A stretch of DNA of 64,000 bases from Luteimonas sp. MC1825 (GTDB taxonomy: Bacteria; Pseudomonadota; Gammaproteobacteria; Xanthomonadales; Xanthomonadaceae), in contig NZ_CP061714.1 in assembly GCF_014764385.1 (NCBI RefSeq), positions 1,240,001 to 1,304,000 of the forward strand, given 5' to 3'. Position numbers and translations under genes: made by a program. This document shows positions 49,756 to 61,603 of this stretch, piece by piece. How positions within the stretch are numbered: the stretch's first letter is position 1; each line of letters opens with the position of its first letter. The notes under the pieces were generated by a model. The model saw only the letters and a program-made list of their open reading frames with translations. It ran no database searches and was not told the DNA's origin.

Positions 49756-50631
49756 TCAGGACAGCAGCAGCGCCGACATCTGCCGGCGGTAGCGGGCGAC
49801 GAGGTCGTCATCGTCGATCACGCGGAACGCTTCAATCAGCGCCTTGCGCGGAAGGCCGTCCTCGAAGCTGCGGTCGCGGCGCAGCATGTCCATGAACTGC
49901 TGCAGCGCGGCTTCCGGGCGGCCGGCGACGATGTGCTGCGCGCCGAGCAGGTGGCGGGCGCGCAGGTCGGCAGGGTCGCGGCTGATCGCCATCTCCAGCA
50001 CCTCGACCGACGGCGCATCGCGCAGCAGCGCCGCGAAGTCGAGGCTGGCGCGGGCGCGCACCGCGCGGTCGTCGGTGGCGAGGTTGGCGGGCAGGGCATC
50101 CAGCAGCTGGCTGGCTTCCTGGGTGACACCGGTGGCGAGCAGGGCCAGTGCCAGCTCGAGCTTCAGGCTGTCGTCGTCCGGCGCGGCTTCGCTGGCGTGG
50201 CGCAGGCGCAGGACCTCGGCGTGCGGATCGGGCGGCGGCGGGGCGGCGGCCTCCGCGGCTTCGGCTTCGGCCGCGGCCGGCACGATGCCGTGCTGCGTCA
50301 GGAACTCGCGCAGCTGGCCCTCGGGCAGCGCGCCGGGGAACCCGTCGACCGGCTGCCCGTCCTTCACCAGGATGATGGTGGGGATGGAACGGACCTGGAA
50401 CGCACCGGCCAGTTCCTGCTGGCTGTCGACATCGATCTTGGCCAGCACGAAGGCGCCGTTGTACTCGGCCGCGAGCTTCTCGAGGATCGGCCCGATGGTC
50501 TTGCACGGGCCACACCATTCGGCCCAGAAGTCGATCAGGACCGGCGTGTGCAGAGACCGGCCGAGGACGTCCGCCTCGAAGTTGTCGGCGGTGGCATCGA
50601 AGACGTGGGGTGACGCGGTGGACGGGGACAT
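49756..50631 (-). CDS. cnoX: Thioredoxin-domain co-chaperone CnoX/YbbN
   Basis: A 291-residue protein with an N-terminal thioredoxin domain (about 9-110) and a C-terminal TPR-type helical region (about 145-290; TonB-like DUF-free repeats with RARHLLGAQHIVAGRPEAAL). The active site reads WCGPC (Cys40, Cys43), so unlike Escherichia coli CnoX it retains both redox cysteines. CnoX proteins hold unfolded clients for GroEL and, when redox-active, also reduce them. An alanine/proline linker joins the domains. It lies directly upstream of the DUF4442 gene. Confidence 0.92.
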   Translation of the reverse strand: MSPSTASPHVFDATADNFEADVLGRSLHTPVLIDFWAEWCGPCKTIGPILEKLAAEYNGAFVLAKIDVDSQQELAGAFQVRSIPTIILVKDGQPVDGFPGALPEGQLREFLTQHGIVPAAAEAEAAEAAAPPPPDPHAEVLRLRHASEAAPDDDSLKLELALALLATGVTQEASQLLDALPANLATDDRAVRARASLDFAALLRDAPSVEVLEMAISRDPADLRARHLLGAQHIVAGRPEAALQQFMDMLRRDRSFEDGLPRKALIEAFRVIDDDDLVARYRRQMSALLLS

Positions 50632-50701
50632 GGCGGGATCCAATCGGCGATCGACAGGAGATTGTGCCAGCGCTTGCCGTTTGCAAGCGCGCGGGGCGAC
50701 G

Positions 50702-51382
50702 ATGCCGCTCCCCCGGACAGGCACATGGCGCATGGCGGCAGCGCGCAACAGGTTGCACACGCACGCACGCACGCGCGATCCCTGGCGGTGGCTGGGCCTG
50801 GCCGCGGCGGCCAGCTTCGTGCTCGCGCTTGCAGGCTTCGGGATGGCGCTCGACGGATTTGCGCACCAGCTGCATCCGGTGGCGGTGCTGGGGGCCACCG
50901 GCGTGCCGCACGCGCCCGGATTCAACCTGCTTGCATTTCTGGTGCCCGGCGCGCTGGCGGCGGTCCTGGCGCTGCGCGCGCGCACCGCTCTGCGCCCTCC
51001 CGCTGCGCTTGCCGCACGCCTGGGCTGGACGCTGGCGCTGCTTGCGGCCCTCGCGTTTGCCGCACAGGGGCTGCTGCCGCTCGACCTCGATGCGCCCGAC
51101 CAGGCGCGCAGCCGGCTGCACGGCGCGGCGTGGGCCATGTGGGAGATCGCGTTCGTGGCCGCGACGGTGCTGCTGGCGCTGGCGGGTGCGCGCACGCGCC
51201 CGGCGATGGCCGCCGTGCATGCCGCGTCCGGCGCCGCCGTGCTGGTGTTCGCCTCGCTGGCAGGCGACGCGCTGCCGGCGCCGCTGGTTCAGCGCATCGC
51301 GTTCGCCGCGTGGTTCGGCTGGCTGGCATGGATCTCCTGGACGGGTGCCGCCGGCACGGGCACGGCGCAACGCGGCGGCTGA
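50702..51382 (+). CDS. DUF998-like integral membrane protein
   Basis: A membrane protein of up to 226 residues with about six predicted helices (starting WRWLGLAAAASFVLALAGFGMAL) and the polar loop FAHQLHPVAVLGATGVPHAPGFNLLAF. The pattern fits DUF998 proteins, for which no function is established. The start is uncertain: ATG at 50702 follows a GGGG stretch, while ATG at 50732 would shorten the cytoplasmic N-terminus by 10 residues. It is divergent from cnoX. Confidence 0.7.
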   Translation: MPLPRTGTWRMAAARNRLHTHARTRDPWRWLGLAAAASFVLALAGFGMALDGFAHQLHPVAVLGATGVPHAPGFNLLAFLVPGALAAVLALRARTALRPPAALAARLGWTLALLAALAFAAQGLLPLDLDAPDQARSRLHGAAWAMWEIAFVAATVLLALAGARTRPAMAAVHAASGAAVLVFASLAGDALPAPLVQRIAFAAWFGWLAWISWTGAAGTGTAQRGG

Positions 51383-51436
51383 TGGCGGGCATGGCGCGCA
51401 GCGGCGTGAATGGCGGCCCCGGGTGCGCTGCGGTAG

Positions 51437-54220
<2,784 letters not shown>

Positions 54221-54270
54221 CCGCCACGCCCCCGCTTGCCGCGCCTGTCCGCCTCGTACAGACTCCGTCG

Positions 54271-54849
54271 ATGACCCGTTCTTATCTCCGTACCTTCGTG
54301 CTCGCGCTGCTGGTGCTCGCGCTCCCCGCCTGCGGCTTCCACCTCCGTGACGCGCTCTCGCTGCCGGCAGACCTGGACCGGGTCCGGGTGATCGCGCAGG
54401 ACCCCTACAGCGCGCTGGCCCAGTCGCTGTCGCGCTCGCTCGAGCGCGCCGGCATCGAGGTGCCGGCGGGCGACAGCCCGGGTGCGTCGGTGCTGCGGAT
54501 CCACTCCGAGCAGTGGGAGTCGCAGCCGCTCAGCGTCGACCAGTTCGGTCGCGCCCAGGAATACACGCTGCGCTACGCGTCGGTGTTCTCCCTGGTCGAC
54601 GGGGAGGGCGGCACGCTCGTGCCGCAGCAGGTGATCGAACTGTCGCGCGACTACGTGTCGCTGCCCCAGGATTCCACCGGCTCGGAAAGCGAGCGCGAGC
54701 TGCTGTCGCGCGAGTTGCAGCGCGAGATGGCGTCGGCGGTGCTGCGCCGGATCGATTCGGTCACGCGCAGCCGCGCGGCGGACGCCGCGGCCGGCATCGC
54801 GGTCCCGGCCGTGCCCCCCGTCGCCGAGCCCGACGCGGGCACGCCCTGA
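54271..54849 (+). CDS. lptE: LPS-assembly lipoprotein LptE
   Basis: A 192-residue outer-membrane lipoprotein. The lipobox lies at ALPACGFHLRD (about residue 22), the classical CGFHLR start of mature LptE. LptE plugs the LptD pore that inserts lipopolysaccharide into the outer membrane. The ATG at 54271 starts a normal signal peptide; a second in-frame ATG at 54217 overlaps the leuS stop (ATGA) but would give a 39-residue leader. The mature domain shows the family's YTLRYASVFSLVD segment. Confidence 0.93.
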   Translation: MTRSYLRTFVLALLVLALPACGFHLRDALSLPADLDRVRVIAQDPYSALAQSLSRSLERAGIEVPAGDSPGASVLRIHSEQWESQPLSVDQFGRAQEYTLRYASVFSLVDGEGGTLVPQQVIELSRDYVSLPQDSTGSESERELLSRELQREMASAVLRRIDSVTRSRAADAAAGIAVPAVPPVAEPDAGTP

Positions 54850-54868
54850 GCGGGCCGGACCGGTCGCC

Positions 54869-55906
54869 ATGGCCCGGGATCTGACCCCGGAGCAGCTGGC
54901 CTCGGCACTTGCCGGCATGCCGCTGGCACCCGTCTACCTGGTCGCCGGCCCGGAAACCCTGCGCGTGCTGGAAGCGGCGGATGCGATCCGCGCGCGGGCG
55001 CGCGAGGAGGGCTTCGCCGAGCGCGAGGTGTTCGATGTCGACGGTCGCGACATCGATTGGGACGGACTGGAAGCCAGCCTGCGCGCGCCCAGCCTGTTCT
55101 CGGCGCGGCGCGTGATCGAGGTGCGGCTGCCGACCGCCAAGCCGGGCAAGCAGGGTGCCGAGGTCATCACCACCTATTGTGCCGATCCGCCGCCCGACAC
55201 CTGCCTGCTGGTCACCGGCGGCGAGTGGAGCGGCAAGCACGGCGGCAAGTGGAGCGAGGCGATCGCGCGTGCCGGTGCCATCGCCGTCGCCTGGGCGATC
55301 AAGCCGCATGAGCTGCACGGCTGGGTCGAGGCGCGGCTGCGGCGGCGCGGCGTGCGCGCCGACCGCGACGCCGTGCAGCTGCTGGTCGAACGCGTCGACG
55401 GCAACCTGCTGGCCGCCGCGCAGGAAATCGACAAGCTGGTGCTGCTGGCCGAAGGCGGGGTGATCGATGCCGCCCGCATGCAGGTGCTGGTGGCGGATGC
55501 CGCGCGCTTCGACGTGTTCCGCCTGGTCGACGCCGCGCTCAACGGCGAAGGCGCACAGGCGGTGCGCATGCTGGCCGGGCTGCGCGCCGAGGGCGAGGCG
55601 GTCCCGGCGCTGATGGGCATGGTGGTGATGGAGCTGCAGCGCGCGGCGGCGCTGGCGCGGGTGCAGGCGCGTGGCGGCAACCTGGCCGCGGAATTCAAGG
55701 TGCAGCGGGTCTGGGATGCGAAGCAGGCGGCCTACAAGCGCGCCCTGGCACGCCACCCGGCCGCCCGCTGGGAGCGCTTCGTGGCGGTGGCCGGACGCAT
55801 CGACCGCATCGCCAAGGGGCGCGGCGAGGGTGATGCGTGGCAAGTGCTCGAGCGCCTGCTGCTCGCGGTCGCCGACGCGCGCGCGCTGCCGCTGCTCGCG
55901 GCGTGA
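54869..55906 (+). CDS. holA: DNA polymerase III subunit delta
   Basis: A 345-residue clamp-loader subunit that opens the beta clamp. Family landmarks are PVYLVAGPETLRVLEAADAIR near the N-terminus, the FSARRVIEVRLP strand region, and VERVDGNLLAAAQEIDKLVLL in the middle. Position after lptE and the overlap of its stop with the nadD start (GTGA) reproduce the conserved order lptE-holA-nadD. Confidence 0.96.
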   Translation: MARDLTPEQLASALAGMPLAPVYLVAGPETLRVLEAADAIRARAREEGFAEREVFDVDGRDIDWDGLEASLRAPSLFSARRVIEVRLPTAKPGKQGAEVITTYCADPPPDTCLLVTGGEWSGKHGGKWSEAIARAGAIAVAWAIKPHELHGWVEARLRRRGVRADRDAVQLLVERVDGNLLAAAQEIDKLVLLAEGGVIDAARMQVLVADAARFDVFRLVDAALNGEGAQAVRMLAGLRAEGEAVPALMGMVVMELQRAAALARVQARGGNLAAEFKVQRVWDAKQAAYKRALARHPAARWERFVAVAGRIDRIAKGRGEGDAWQVLERLLLAVADARALPLLAA

Positions 55907-56586
55907 CACTGCTGGCCTGCTACGGCGGCAGCTTCGATCCGGTGCACCTCGGCCACCTCGCCATCGCGCGCGCGGTGCGCGACCGGCTCGGCGCCGAGGT
56001 CGTACTGGTGCCTGCGGCGGACCCGCCGCACAAGACGCACACGCATGCCGACGCCGAGGCGCGCGCGGCGATGCTGGAGCTGGCGATCGCCGGCGAGCCG
56101 GGGATGCGCGTCGACCGGCGCGAACTGCACCGCGACGGGCCGTCGTACACCGTCGACACCCTGCGCCTGATCCGCGCCGAACAGGGGCCGCACCGCCCGA
56201 TCGCCTGGGTCGTCGGCGGCGATTCGCTGCTCCAGCTCGACAGCTGGCACCGCTGGCGCGAGCTGTTCGCGCACGGCCACGTGCTGGCCGTGGAGCGTCC
56301 GGGTGCGCCCCTGGACGCGGCGACGGTGGAGCGCCTGGCGTTCACGGTGCACCGTGGCATCGAGTTCCGCCGCCGCGCGGCCGGCGCGCTTGCCGATTCA
56401 CCGGCCGGTGGCTACGCCGTGCTGGCCTTGCCCGGGCTGCGCGACGAATCCTCCAGCGAAGTCCGGCGCCGCATCGCCGCCGGGGAAGACTGGCCGCCGA
56501 TGGTGCCGGCAGCCGTTGCCGCCCATATCCGCCAACATGGGCTGTACGCCGACGTCACCGGGCCCGGGACCGTCGCTTCGCTATAA
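55903..56586 (+). CDS. nadD: Nicotinate-nucleotide adenylyltransferase NadD
   Basis: A 227-residue enzyme making nicotinate adenine dinucleotide from nicotinate mononucleotide and ATP. The T/HxGH signature is in YGGSFDPVHLGHL, and the second nucleotide motif is SSSEVRRRI. PPHKTHTHADAEARAAMLELA is typical. The start is GTG at 55903 overlapping the holA stop. Confidence 0.97.
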   Translation: MTLLACYGGSFDPVHLGHLAIARAVRDRLGAEVVLVPAADPPHKTHTHADAEARAAMLELAIAGEPGMRVDRRELHRDGPSYTVDTLRLIRAEQGPHRPIAWVVGGDSLLQLDSWHRWRELFAHGHVLAVERPGAPLDAATVERLAFTVHRGIEFRRRAAGALADSPAGGYAVLALPGLRDESSSEVRRRIAAGEDWPPMVPAAVAAHIRQHGLYADVTGPGTVASL

Positions 56587-56587
56587 T
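56582..56587 (+). promoter_or_regulatory. Perfect -10 (TATAAT) at the nadD/rsfS junction
   Basis: A consensus TATAAT overlaps the nadD stop codon 28 bp before the rsfS start. No -35 at 16-18 bp spacing is evident, but such a hexamer is rare in this GC content and may give rsfS-rlmH an additional start. Confidence 0.35.
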
Positions 56588-56614
56588 CGCCGCCACGCCA
56601 ACGAGTCGACCCCA

Positions 56615-57067
56615 TTGACCACGCCCACCCAAGTCATCAAGACCAGCCTGCCCAACCCGCCCCCCGCCGTTGAAGTGCTGCTGGCCACCGTGCTCGAGGC
56701 GGTCGCCGAACTGAAGGCCCAGGACGTCGTTGAAATCGATGTCCGAGGCAAGACCAGCGTCTGCGACTACATGGTGGTGGCGTCCGGCACCTCGACCCGT
56801 CATGTCAAGGCGATCGCCAATGAGGTGGTCCGCTTCGCCAAGCGCCTGGACTGCCAGCCGCTGGGCGTGGAAGGCGAGCGCGAGGCCGAGTGGGTGCTGG
56901 TCGACCTGGGCGACGTGGTGGTGCACCTGATGCTGCCGCGCGTACGCGAGTTCTATGCACTCGAACGCCTGTGGACGGTCGGCGACGAGCCGCCTGGCCG
57001 CGACGATGCCCCCGAGGCCGCCGCCGACATGGCCGCGGTCCCCGCGCCCCGCCAGACGCGGCGCTGA
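56615..57067 (+). CDS. rsfS: Ribosomal silencing factor RsfS
   Basis: A 150-residue protein that binds ribosomal protein uL14 and prevents subunit joining under starvation. The family core is VVEIDVRGKTSVCDYMVVASGTSTRHVKAIANEV and VLVDLGDVVVHLMLPRVREFYALERLW. It starts with TTG at 56615 (LTTPTQVIK). A disordered C-terminal tail of about 25 residues follows the core. Order nadD-rsfS-rlmH is conserved. Confidence 0.95.
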   Translation: MTTPTQVIKTSLPNPPPAVEVLLATVLEAVAELKAQDVVEIDVRGKTSVCDYMVVASGTSTRHVKAIANEVVRFAKRLDCQPLGVEGEREAEWVLVDLGDVVVHLMLPRVREFYALERLWTVGDEPPGRDDAPEAAADMAAVPAPRQTRR

Positions 57068-57101
57068 TCCCTCGCCTGCAGGCTGCTGGCGCGCGGACCC
57101 C

Positions 57102-57572
57102 ATGAAGGCGCGCCTGGTCGCCGTCGGTGAACGCCCGCCGGGCTGGGTGTCCGAAGGCTTCGGCGAATACCGCAAGCGGCTGTCGCACTGGCTGCCGCTG
57201 GAGCTTGTCGAAATCACCCCGGGCCTGCGCGGCAAGGGCCGCGACGCCGTGCGCGCGACCTTTGACGAAGGCCAGCGCGTGCTGGCCGCGCTGCCGCGCG
57301 ACGTGCACGTGGTCGCCCTGGACGGCCGCGGCCGCGCCTGGGATTCGGAGGCGCTGGCAACCCGCCTGGAACATTGGCGGGGCCAGGGGCGCGACCTCGC
57401 CTTCCTCGTCGGCGGGCCCGAGGGCCACGCCGACGAGGTGCTGGCGCGCGCCGACGAGACCTGGTCGCTGGGCCCGCTGACGCTGCCGCACATGCTGGTG
57501 CGCCTGGTGCTGGCGGAGCAGCTGTACCGCGCGGCCGCGCTGCTCGCCAACCACCCCTACCACCGCGCCTAG
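57102..57572 (+). CDS. rlmH: 23S rRNA (pseudouridine(1915)-N3)-methyltransferase RlmH
   Basis: A 156-residue SPOUT-fold methyltransferase, with MKARLVAVGERPPGWV, the SAM-binding FLVGGPEGHA, SLGPLTLPHMLVRLVLAEQLYRA, and the closing NHPYHR. It methylates pseudouridine 1915 in helix 69 of the 23S rRNA. It ends the leuS-to-rlmH cluster and is convergent with a tonB-like gene 12 bp away. Confidence 0.97.
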   Translation: MKARLVAVGERPPGWVSEGFGEYRKRLSHWLPLELVEITPGLRGKGRDAVRATFDEGQRVLAALPRDVHVVALDGRGRAWDSEALATRLEHWRGQGRDLAFLVGGPEGHADEVLARADETWSLGPLTLPHMLVRLVLAEQLYRAAALLANHPYHRA

Positions 57573-57584
57573 GCGCGGCGACGG

Positions 57585-58256
57585 TCAGCCGCGGTCGAGG
57601 CTGAACGCGATCGGCACCAGGCCCAGCGCCTGGACCGGCTCACCACCGCGCAGCGCCGGGCGGAAGCGCCAGTGGCGCAGCACGTGGCGGCGCGCGGCCT
57701 CGTCCAGGCGGCGATGGCCGCTGCCGGCATGGATCGTGACCTCCAGCGGCCGGCCATCCACGCCCACCAGCACCTGCAGCATCACCGTGCCCTCGGCGCC
57801 ATCGCGCAGTGCGTCGCGCGGGTAGGGTGGCGCACTCGCGTCGCCGTACTCCAGCCGCATGCCGGTAACCGGGCCCTGCCCGGGCTGCGCGGCGACGGTA
57901 TCGCCGGGATCGATGGCGGGCTGCGGATCCACCGCGATGCTGCCGTGCTCGACCACGACCGCCGCCGGCGTGGCGGCTGCCTGGATGCGTTGCAGCGGTG
58001 CCGGTGCGCGCACGGTGGGCTGCGGGCGCACCACCTCGACCCGCACCGGCGGCGGATCAGGGGGCCTGGGGCGGTCGGGGACCAGCACGACCACCGGCGG
58101 CGCTTCGGCGCGAGGCACCTCCAGTGGTCGCGTCATCGGCGCGAGCAGCAGCAGGAATGCCGCCGCGTTGAGCAGCAGGGTGCCGCTGATGCCGGCGATG
58201 CGGCCGGGATCGGGGCGTGCGGCGTCGTGACCGGGGACAACGGGCTGCAGGACCAT
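57585..58256 (-). CDS. TonB-family energy transducer protein
   Basis: A 223-residue TonB-type protein. One transmembrane helix lies at about residues 22-40 (GTLLLNAAAFLLLL), followed by a proline-rich periplasmic linker (PDRPRPPDPPPVRVEV) and a C-terminal TonB domain (about 145-223) with PPYPRDALRDGAEGTVMLQVLV and LRHWRFRPAL. It should couple the proton gradient to outer-membrane receptors, but no exbB/exbD is adjacent. ATG at 58256 has a strong GGGAGG site; longer in-frame starts do not. Confidence 0.88.
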   Translation of the reverse strand: MVLQPVVPGHDAARPDPGRIAGISGTLLLNAAAFLLLLAPMTRPLEVPRAEAPPVVVLVPDRPRPPDPPPVRVEVVRPQPTVRAPAPLQRIQAAATPAAVVVEHGSIAVDPQPAIDPGDTVAAQPGQGPVTGMRLEYGDASAPPYPRDALRDGAEGTVMLQVLVGVDGRPLEVTIHAGSGHRRLDEAARRHVLRHWRFRPALRGGEPVQALGLVPIAFSLDRG

Positions 58257-58451
58257 GGACCACCTCCCTCGATGCACCGGCTGATGTCCGGTATCGATGC
58301 CAACGCGCGGGACGCGGCCGAGGGGTTGAGCGGGCCGCATGCGCGACTGGGCGATGTGTCCAGATTGCCCGCTCGATGCGGACGTCGCAAGGCACGCGCT
58401 GACGCGCGGCCGCCTGCAGGCGACCGCCGGTGAGGCCGTGCGGCGACCGGC

Positions 58452-58640
58452 TCAGTCGCCGCCGGGTGCGGGGTCGTGGCCGCGGTCGGGGGCCAGGCCG
58501 CCGTCTTCCGGATCCGGGCGTGGCTTCGCGCCGTCCCGAGCATCCTCGCGATCACGCGGCTGGGGTTCGGCGTAGCCCGGGTTCTTGCCTGGCCGAGTGT
58601 CCGGGGATGGTGGTGCGGGCTTGCGATCGGAGCCGCCCAT
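58452..58640 (-). CDS. Small proline/aspartate-rich hypothetical protein (62 aa)
   Basis: A 62-residue hydrophilic, proline- and charge-rich chain starting MGGSDRKPAPP, without hydrophobic segments, probably disordered. Its ATG lies one base after the SIMPL stop codon (TGACATG), implying translational re-initiation. No domain is recognised. It might be a real downstream mini-gene or an artefact of high GC; the tight start position argues for the former. Confidence 0.4.
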   Translation of the reverse strand: MGGSDRKPAPPSPDTRPGKNPGYAEPQPRDREDARDGAKPRPDPEDGGLAPDRGHDPAPGGD

Positions 58641-58641
58641 G

Positions 58642-59379
58642 TCAGCGCCCCAGCTCGAATACGACGTCGAGGTTGGCGTCGAGCGTGGTTTCGCCCGGCG
58701 AGACCGACGTGGACGCCGCATCGCTCGCCATCTCCGCCTTCACCATCCTCATCATCGGCTGCGGGGGCTGGAAGGCGCCGCCCTCGCTGATGCTGACGAT
58801 GCGGCGAACGCGCAGGTCGAGCGTCCTGGCATACATCGCGGCGCGCGCGCGCGCGAGCTCCAGCGCGGCGCGGCGCGCCTCGTCATACACCGCCTCGGGC
58901 TCGTCGATCTCGAACGCCGGGCCATTGATGTCGTTGGCACCGCTGGCGACCAGCGCGTCGAGCACCTTGCCGAGGCGGTCGATCTCGCGCACCTTGATGC
59001 TGACCGTGTTGCTGGCGCGGTAACCGGTGATTTCCGGCGCCTTGTTCTCCGCGTAGCGGTATTCGGGATTGACGCTGATCCCCGTGGTGCGGATGTCCTT
59101 TTCGGCCACGCCCGCTTCGCGGATCGCGGCCATCACCTTGGTCATCTGCGCGGCGTTGGCGCGCATCGCCGCGCTGGCGTCGGTGGCCTGGGTGACGACG
59201 CCGGCGGACGCCGTGGCGACATCGGGCACCCGGCTCGCCTGGCCGCGGGCCGAGACCGACAGCAGGGTGGCGTCGGCGCCGGCCTGCATGGCAGGGGTCT
59301 GTGCGGAAGCGGTCATGGGGGTGGCACCGAGGGCGAGGGCGCAGGCGAGCAGCAGCGGGCGCAGGGCGGAATGGGGCAT
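58642..59379 (-). CDS. SIMPL (DUF541) domain periplasmic protein
   Basis: A 245-residue exported protein. A signal peptide (about residues 1-27, ending TASAQ) precedes the SIMPL domain: LLSVSARGQASRVPDVATASAGV, AEKDIRTTGISVNPEYRY, GYRASNTVSIKVREIDRLGKVLDALVASGAN and YDEARRAALELARARAAMYA. The family is conserved and periplasmic, related to oxidative-stress proteins such as YggE, but of uncertain function. ATG at 59379 has GGAG upstream and gives the natural signal peptide. Confidence 0.93.
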   Translation of the reverse strand: MPHSALRPLLLACALALGATPMTASAQTPAMQAGADATLLSVSARGQASRVPDVATASAGVVTQATDASAAMRANAAQMTKVMAAIREAGVAEKDIRTTGISVNPEYRYAENKAPEITGYRASNTVSIKVREIDRLGKVLDALVASGANDINGPAFEIDEPEAVYDEARRAALELARARAAMYARTLDLRVRRIVSISEGGAFQPPQPMMRMVKAEMASDAASTSVSPGETTLDANLDVVFELGR

Positions 59380-59501
59380 CGTGGTCTCCAGGTGCGAAGG
59401 GAACAAGGGTCTTGCGCATGCAGTGAACGGGTCGTGAGCCGTTCCGGGGTTGGCCGGCGCGCGCGCGTCGGGCCAGCGTTCATGCGCGGTATCCTTGCCC
59501 G

Positions 59502-60098
59502 ATGCTGCATCTTGCCTCGCAATCCCCCCGCCGCCGCGAATTGCTCGCGCGCCTAGGCCTCGACTTCGGCGTGCTCGATGTCGACGTCGTCGAAGTGCGT
59601 GCGCCGGGCGAAGCGCCGGCCAGCTACGTGGCGCGCGTCGCGCGCGAGAAAGCCGGGGCCGGACTGCTGCGCGTGGTCGCGGTGCCCGCTGCCGTGGTGC
59701 TGGGGTCGGACACCGAAGTGGTGCTCGATGACACGGTGTTCGGCAAGCCAGCGGACGCCGCCGAGGCGGCTGCGATGCTGCGCCGCCTGTCCGGGCGCAG
59801 CCACCAGGTGCTGACCGCGGTCGCGCTGGTGTCGGCGGGACGCGAGGCGTCGGTGCTGGTGGCGACCGACGTCACCTTCGCCGACCTGTCCGACGAGGAC
59901 ATCACCGAATACGTCGCCAGCGGCGAGCCGATGGGTCGCGCCGGCGCGTATGCCGTGCAGGGCGGGGCCGAGCGCTTCGTGACCCGCCTCTCCGGCAGCT
60001 ACTCGGCGGTGATGGGCCTGCCGCTGCACGAGACCGCCGAGCTCCTGCGCGGCTTCGGGATCACCGCGCGCACGCCGCGCGCCGGCGCCCCGGCATGA
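59502..60098 (+). CDS. maf: Maf family nucleotide pyrophosphatase
   Basis: A 198-residue house-cleaning nucleotide pyrophosphatase. Motifs are [16 protein letters not shown] (P-loop), [18 protein letters not shown] with the catalytic acidic residues, [10 protein letters not shown] and [13 protein letters not shown]. The pattern fits the YhdE (dTTP/UTP) subtype. It is first of the maf-rng-yhdP cluster; its stop overlaps the rng start (ATGA). Confidence 0.96.
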   Translation: MLHLASQSPRRRELLARLGLDFGVLDVDVVEVRAPGEAPASYVARVAREKAGAGLLRVVAVPAAVVLGSDTEVVLDDTVFGKPADAAEAAAMLRRLSGRSHQVLTAVALVSAGREASVLVATDVTFADLSDEDITEYVASGEPMGRAGAYAVQGGAERFVTRLSGSYSAVMGLPLHETAELLRGFGITARTPRAGAPA

Positions 60099-61576
60099 GC
60101 GAGGAGATCCTGGTCAACGTGACCCCGCGCGAAACGCGCGTGGCGGTGGTCGAGAACGGCATGCTGCAGGAGCTGCACATCGAACGCGGCTGGCGGCGTG
60201 GCGTGGTCGGCAACATCTACAAGGGCAAGGTGCAGCGGGTGATGCCGGGCATGCAGGCGGCGTTCGTCGACATCGGCCTGGAACGCGCCGCGTTCCTGCA
60301 TGCCAACGACGTGATGCGCTCGCTGCGTCCACCCGAGCTGGTCGGCGACGAGCCGCCGCAGCCCGCGGCCACCCCCCCGGTCAGCGAGCTGCTGCGCGAC
60401 GGCCAGGACATCGTGGTGCAGGTGGTCAAGGATCCGATCGGCACCAAGGGCGCACGCCTGACGATGCAGATCAGCATCCCCTCGCGCTACCTGGTGCTGC
60501 TGCCGCAGTCGACCGTGGTCGGCGTGTCGGCGCGGATCGAGGACGAAGCCGAGCGAGCGCGCCTGAAGTCGCTCGTCACCGGGTTCTCGGCCGGCAACCA
60601 GCACGGTTACATCGTGCGCACCAACGCCGAAGGCCAGCCGGCGGAAGCCCTGGCCGAGGACATCGCCTACCTGGCGCGCGCCTGGCTGCTGGTCGAAGGG
60701 CAGGTGGCGAGCGCGCGCGTCGGCACCTGCGTCTACGAGGACCTGACCCTGCCGATGCGTGCGGTGCGCGACCTGATGCGCCGCGACGTTGAAAAGGTGA
60801 AGGTGGATTCGCGCGAGACCTGTGATCGCCTGAAGGTGTTCGCGGCCCAGTACATGCCCGGGCTCGCCGAGCGGATCGAGCACTACAGCGGCGCGCGCCC
60901 GGTGTTCGACCTGTACGGCGTGGAGGACGAGATCGGCCGCGCGCTGGAGAAGCAGGTGCCGCTGAAGTCCGGCGGCTACCTGGTCATCGACCAGACCGAG
61001 GCGATGACCACGGTCGACGTCAACACCGGGTCGTTCCTCGGCCAGCGCAACCTCGAGGAGACGGTGTACCGCACCAACCTGGAGGCCGCGCAGGCGGTGG
61101 CGCGCCAGCTCAGGCTGCGCAACCTGGGCGGCATCATCATCATCGACTTCATCGACATGGTGGATGTCGAGCATCGCCGCCAGGTGCTGCGCACGCTGGA
61201 AAAATCGCTGCTGCGCGACCACGCCAAGACCACGGTCTACGACTTCTCGCCGCTGGGCCTGGTGGAGATGACGCGCAAGCGCACGGTGGAAAGCCTGGAG
61301 CGCCAGCTCAGCGAGACCTGCCACGAATGCGGCGGCCGCGGCATGCTCAAGACCGACGAGACCGTGACCTACGAGATCTTCCGCGAGATCGTGCGCGCGG
61401 TGCGCCAGTTCGATGCCGAGCGCCTGCTGGTGATCGCATCGCCGAAGGTCGTCACCCGGATCACCGAGGAGGAGTCGGCGGCGGTCGCCGAACTCGAGGA
61501 ATTCCTCGGCAAGTCGATCCGCTTCCAGGCCGACGAGCAGTACTTCCAGGAACAGTTCGATGTGGTGCTGCTCTAG
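60095..61576 (+). CDS. rng: Ribonuclease G
   Basis: A 493-residue single-strand endoribonuclease acting in 16S rRNA 5'-end maturation and mRNA decay. The S1 RNA-binding domain covers residues 35-130 ([23 protein letters not shown]). Catalytic acidic residues appear in [11 protein letters not shown] and IIIDFIDM. The Zn-link is in [11 protein letters not shown] (Cys-Pro-x-Cys equivalent CHEC). It starts with ATG overlapping the maf stop and continues into the yhdP gene after 27 bp. Confidence 0.97.
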   Translation: MSEEILVNVTPRETRVAVVENGMLQELHIERGWRRGVVGNIYKGKVQRVMPGMQAAFVDIGLERAAFLHANDVMRSLRPPELVGDEPPQPAATPPVSELLRDGQDIVVQVVKDPIGTKGARLTMQISIPSRYLVLLPQSTVVGVSARIEDEAERARLKSLVTGFSAGNQHGYIVRTNAEGQPAEALAEDIAYLARAWLLVEGQVASARVGTCVYEDLTLPMRAVRDLMRRDVEKVKVDSRETCDRLKVFAAQYMPGLAERIEHYSGARPVFDLYGVEDEIGRALEKQVPLKSGGYLVIDQTEAMTTVDVNTGSFLGQRNLEETVYRTNLEAAQAVARQLRLRNLGGIIIIDFIDMVDVEHRRQVLRTLEKSLLRDHAKTTVYDFSPLGLVEMTRKRTVESLERQLSETCHECGGRGMLKTDETVTYEIFREIVRAVRQFDAERLLVIASPKVVTRITEEESAAVAELEEFLGKSIRFQADEQYFQEQFDVVLL

Positions 61577-61603
61577 CCACGCCGGGCGCGCGTGGTGGGG
61601 CTG

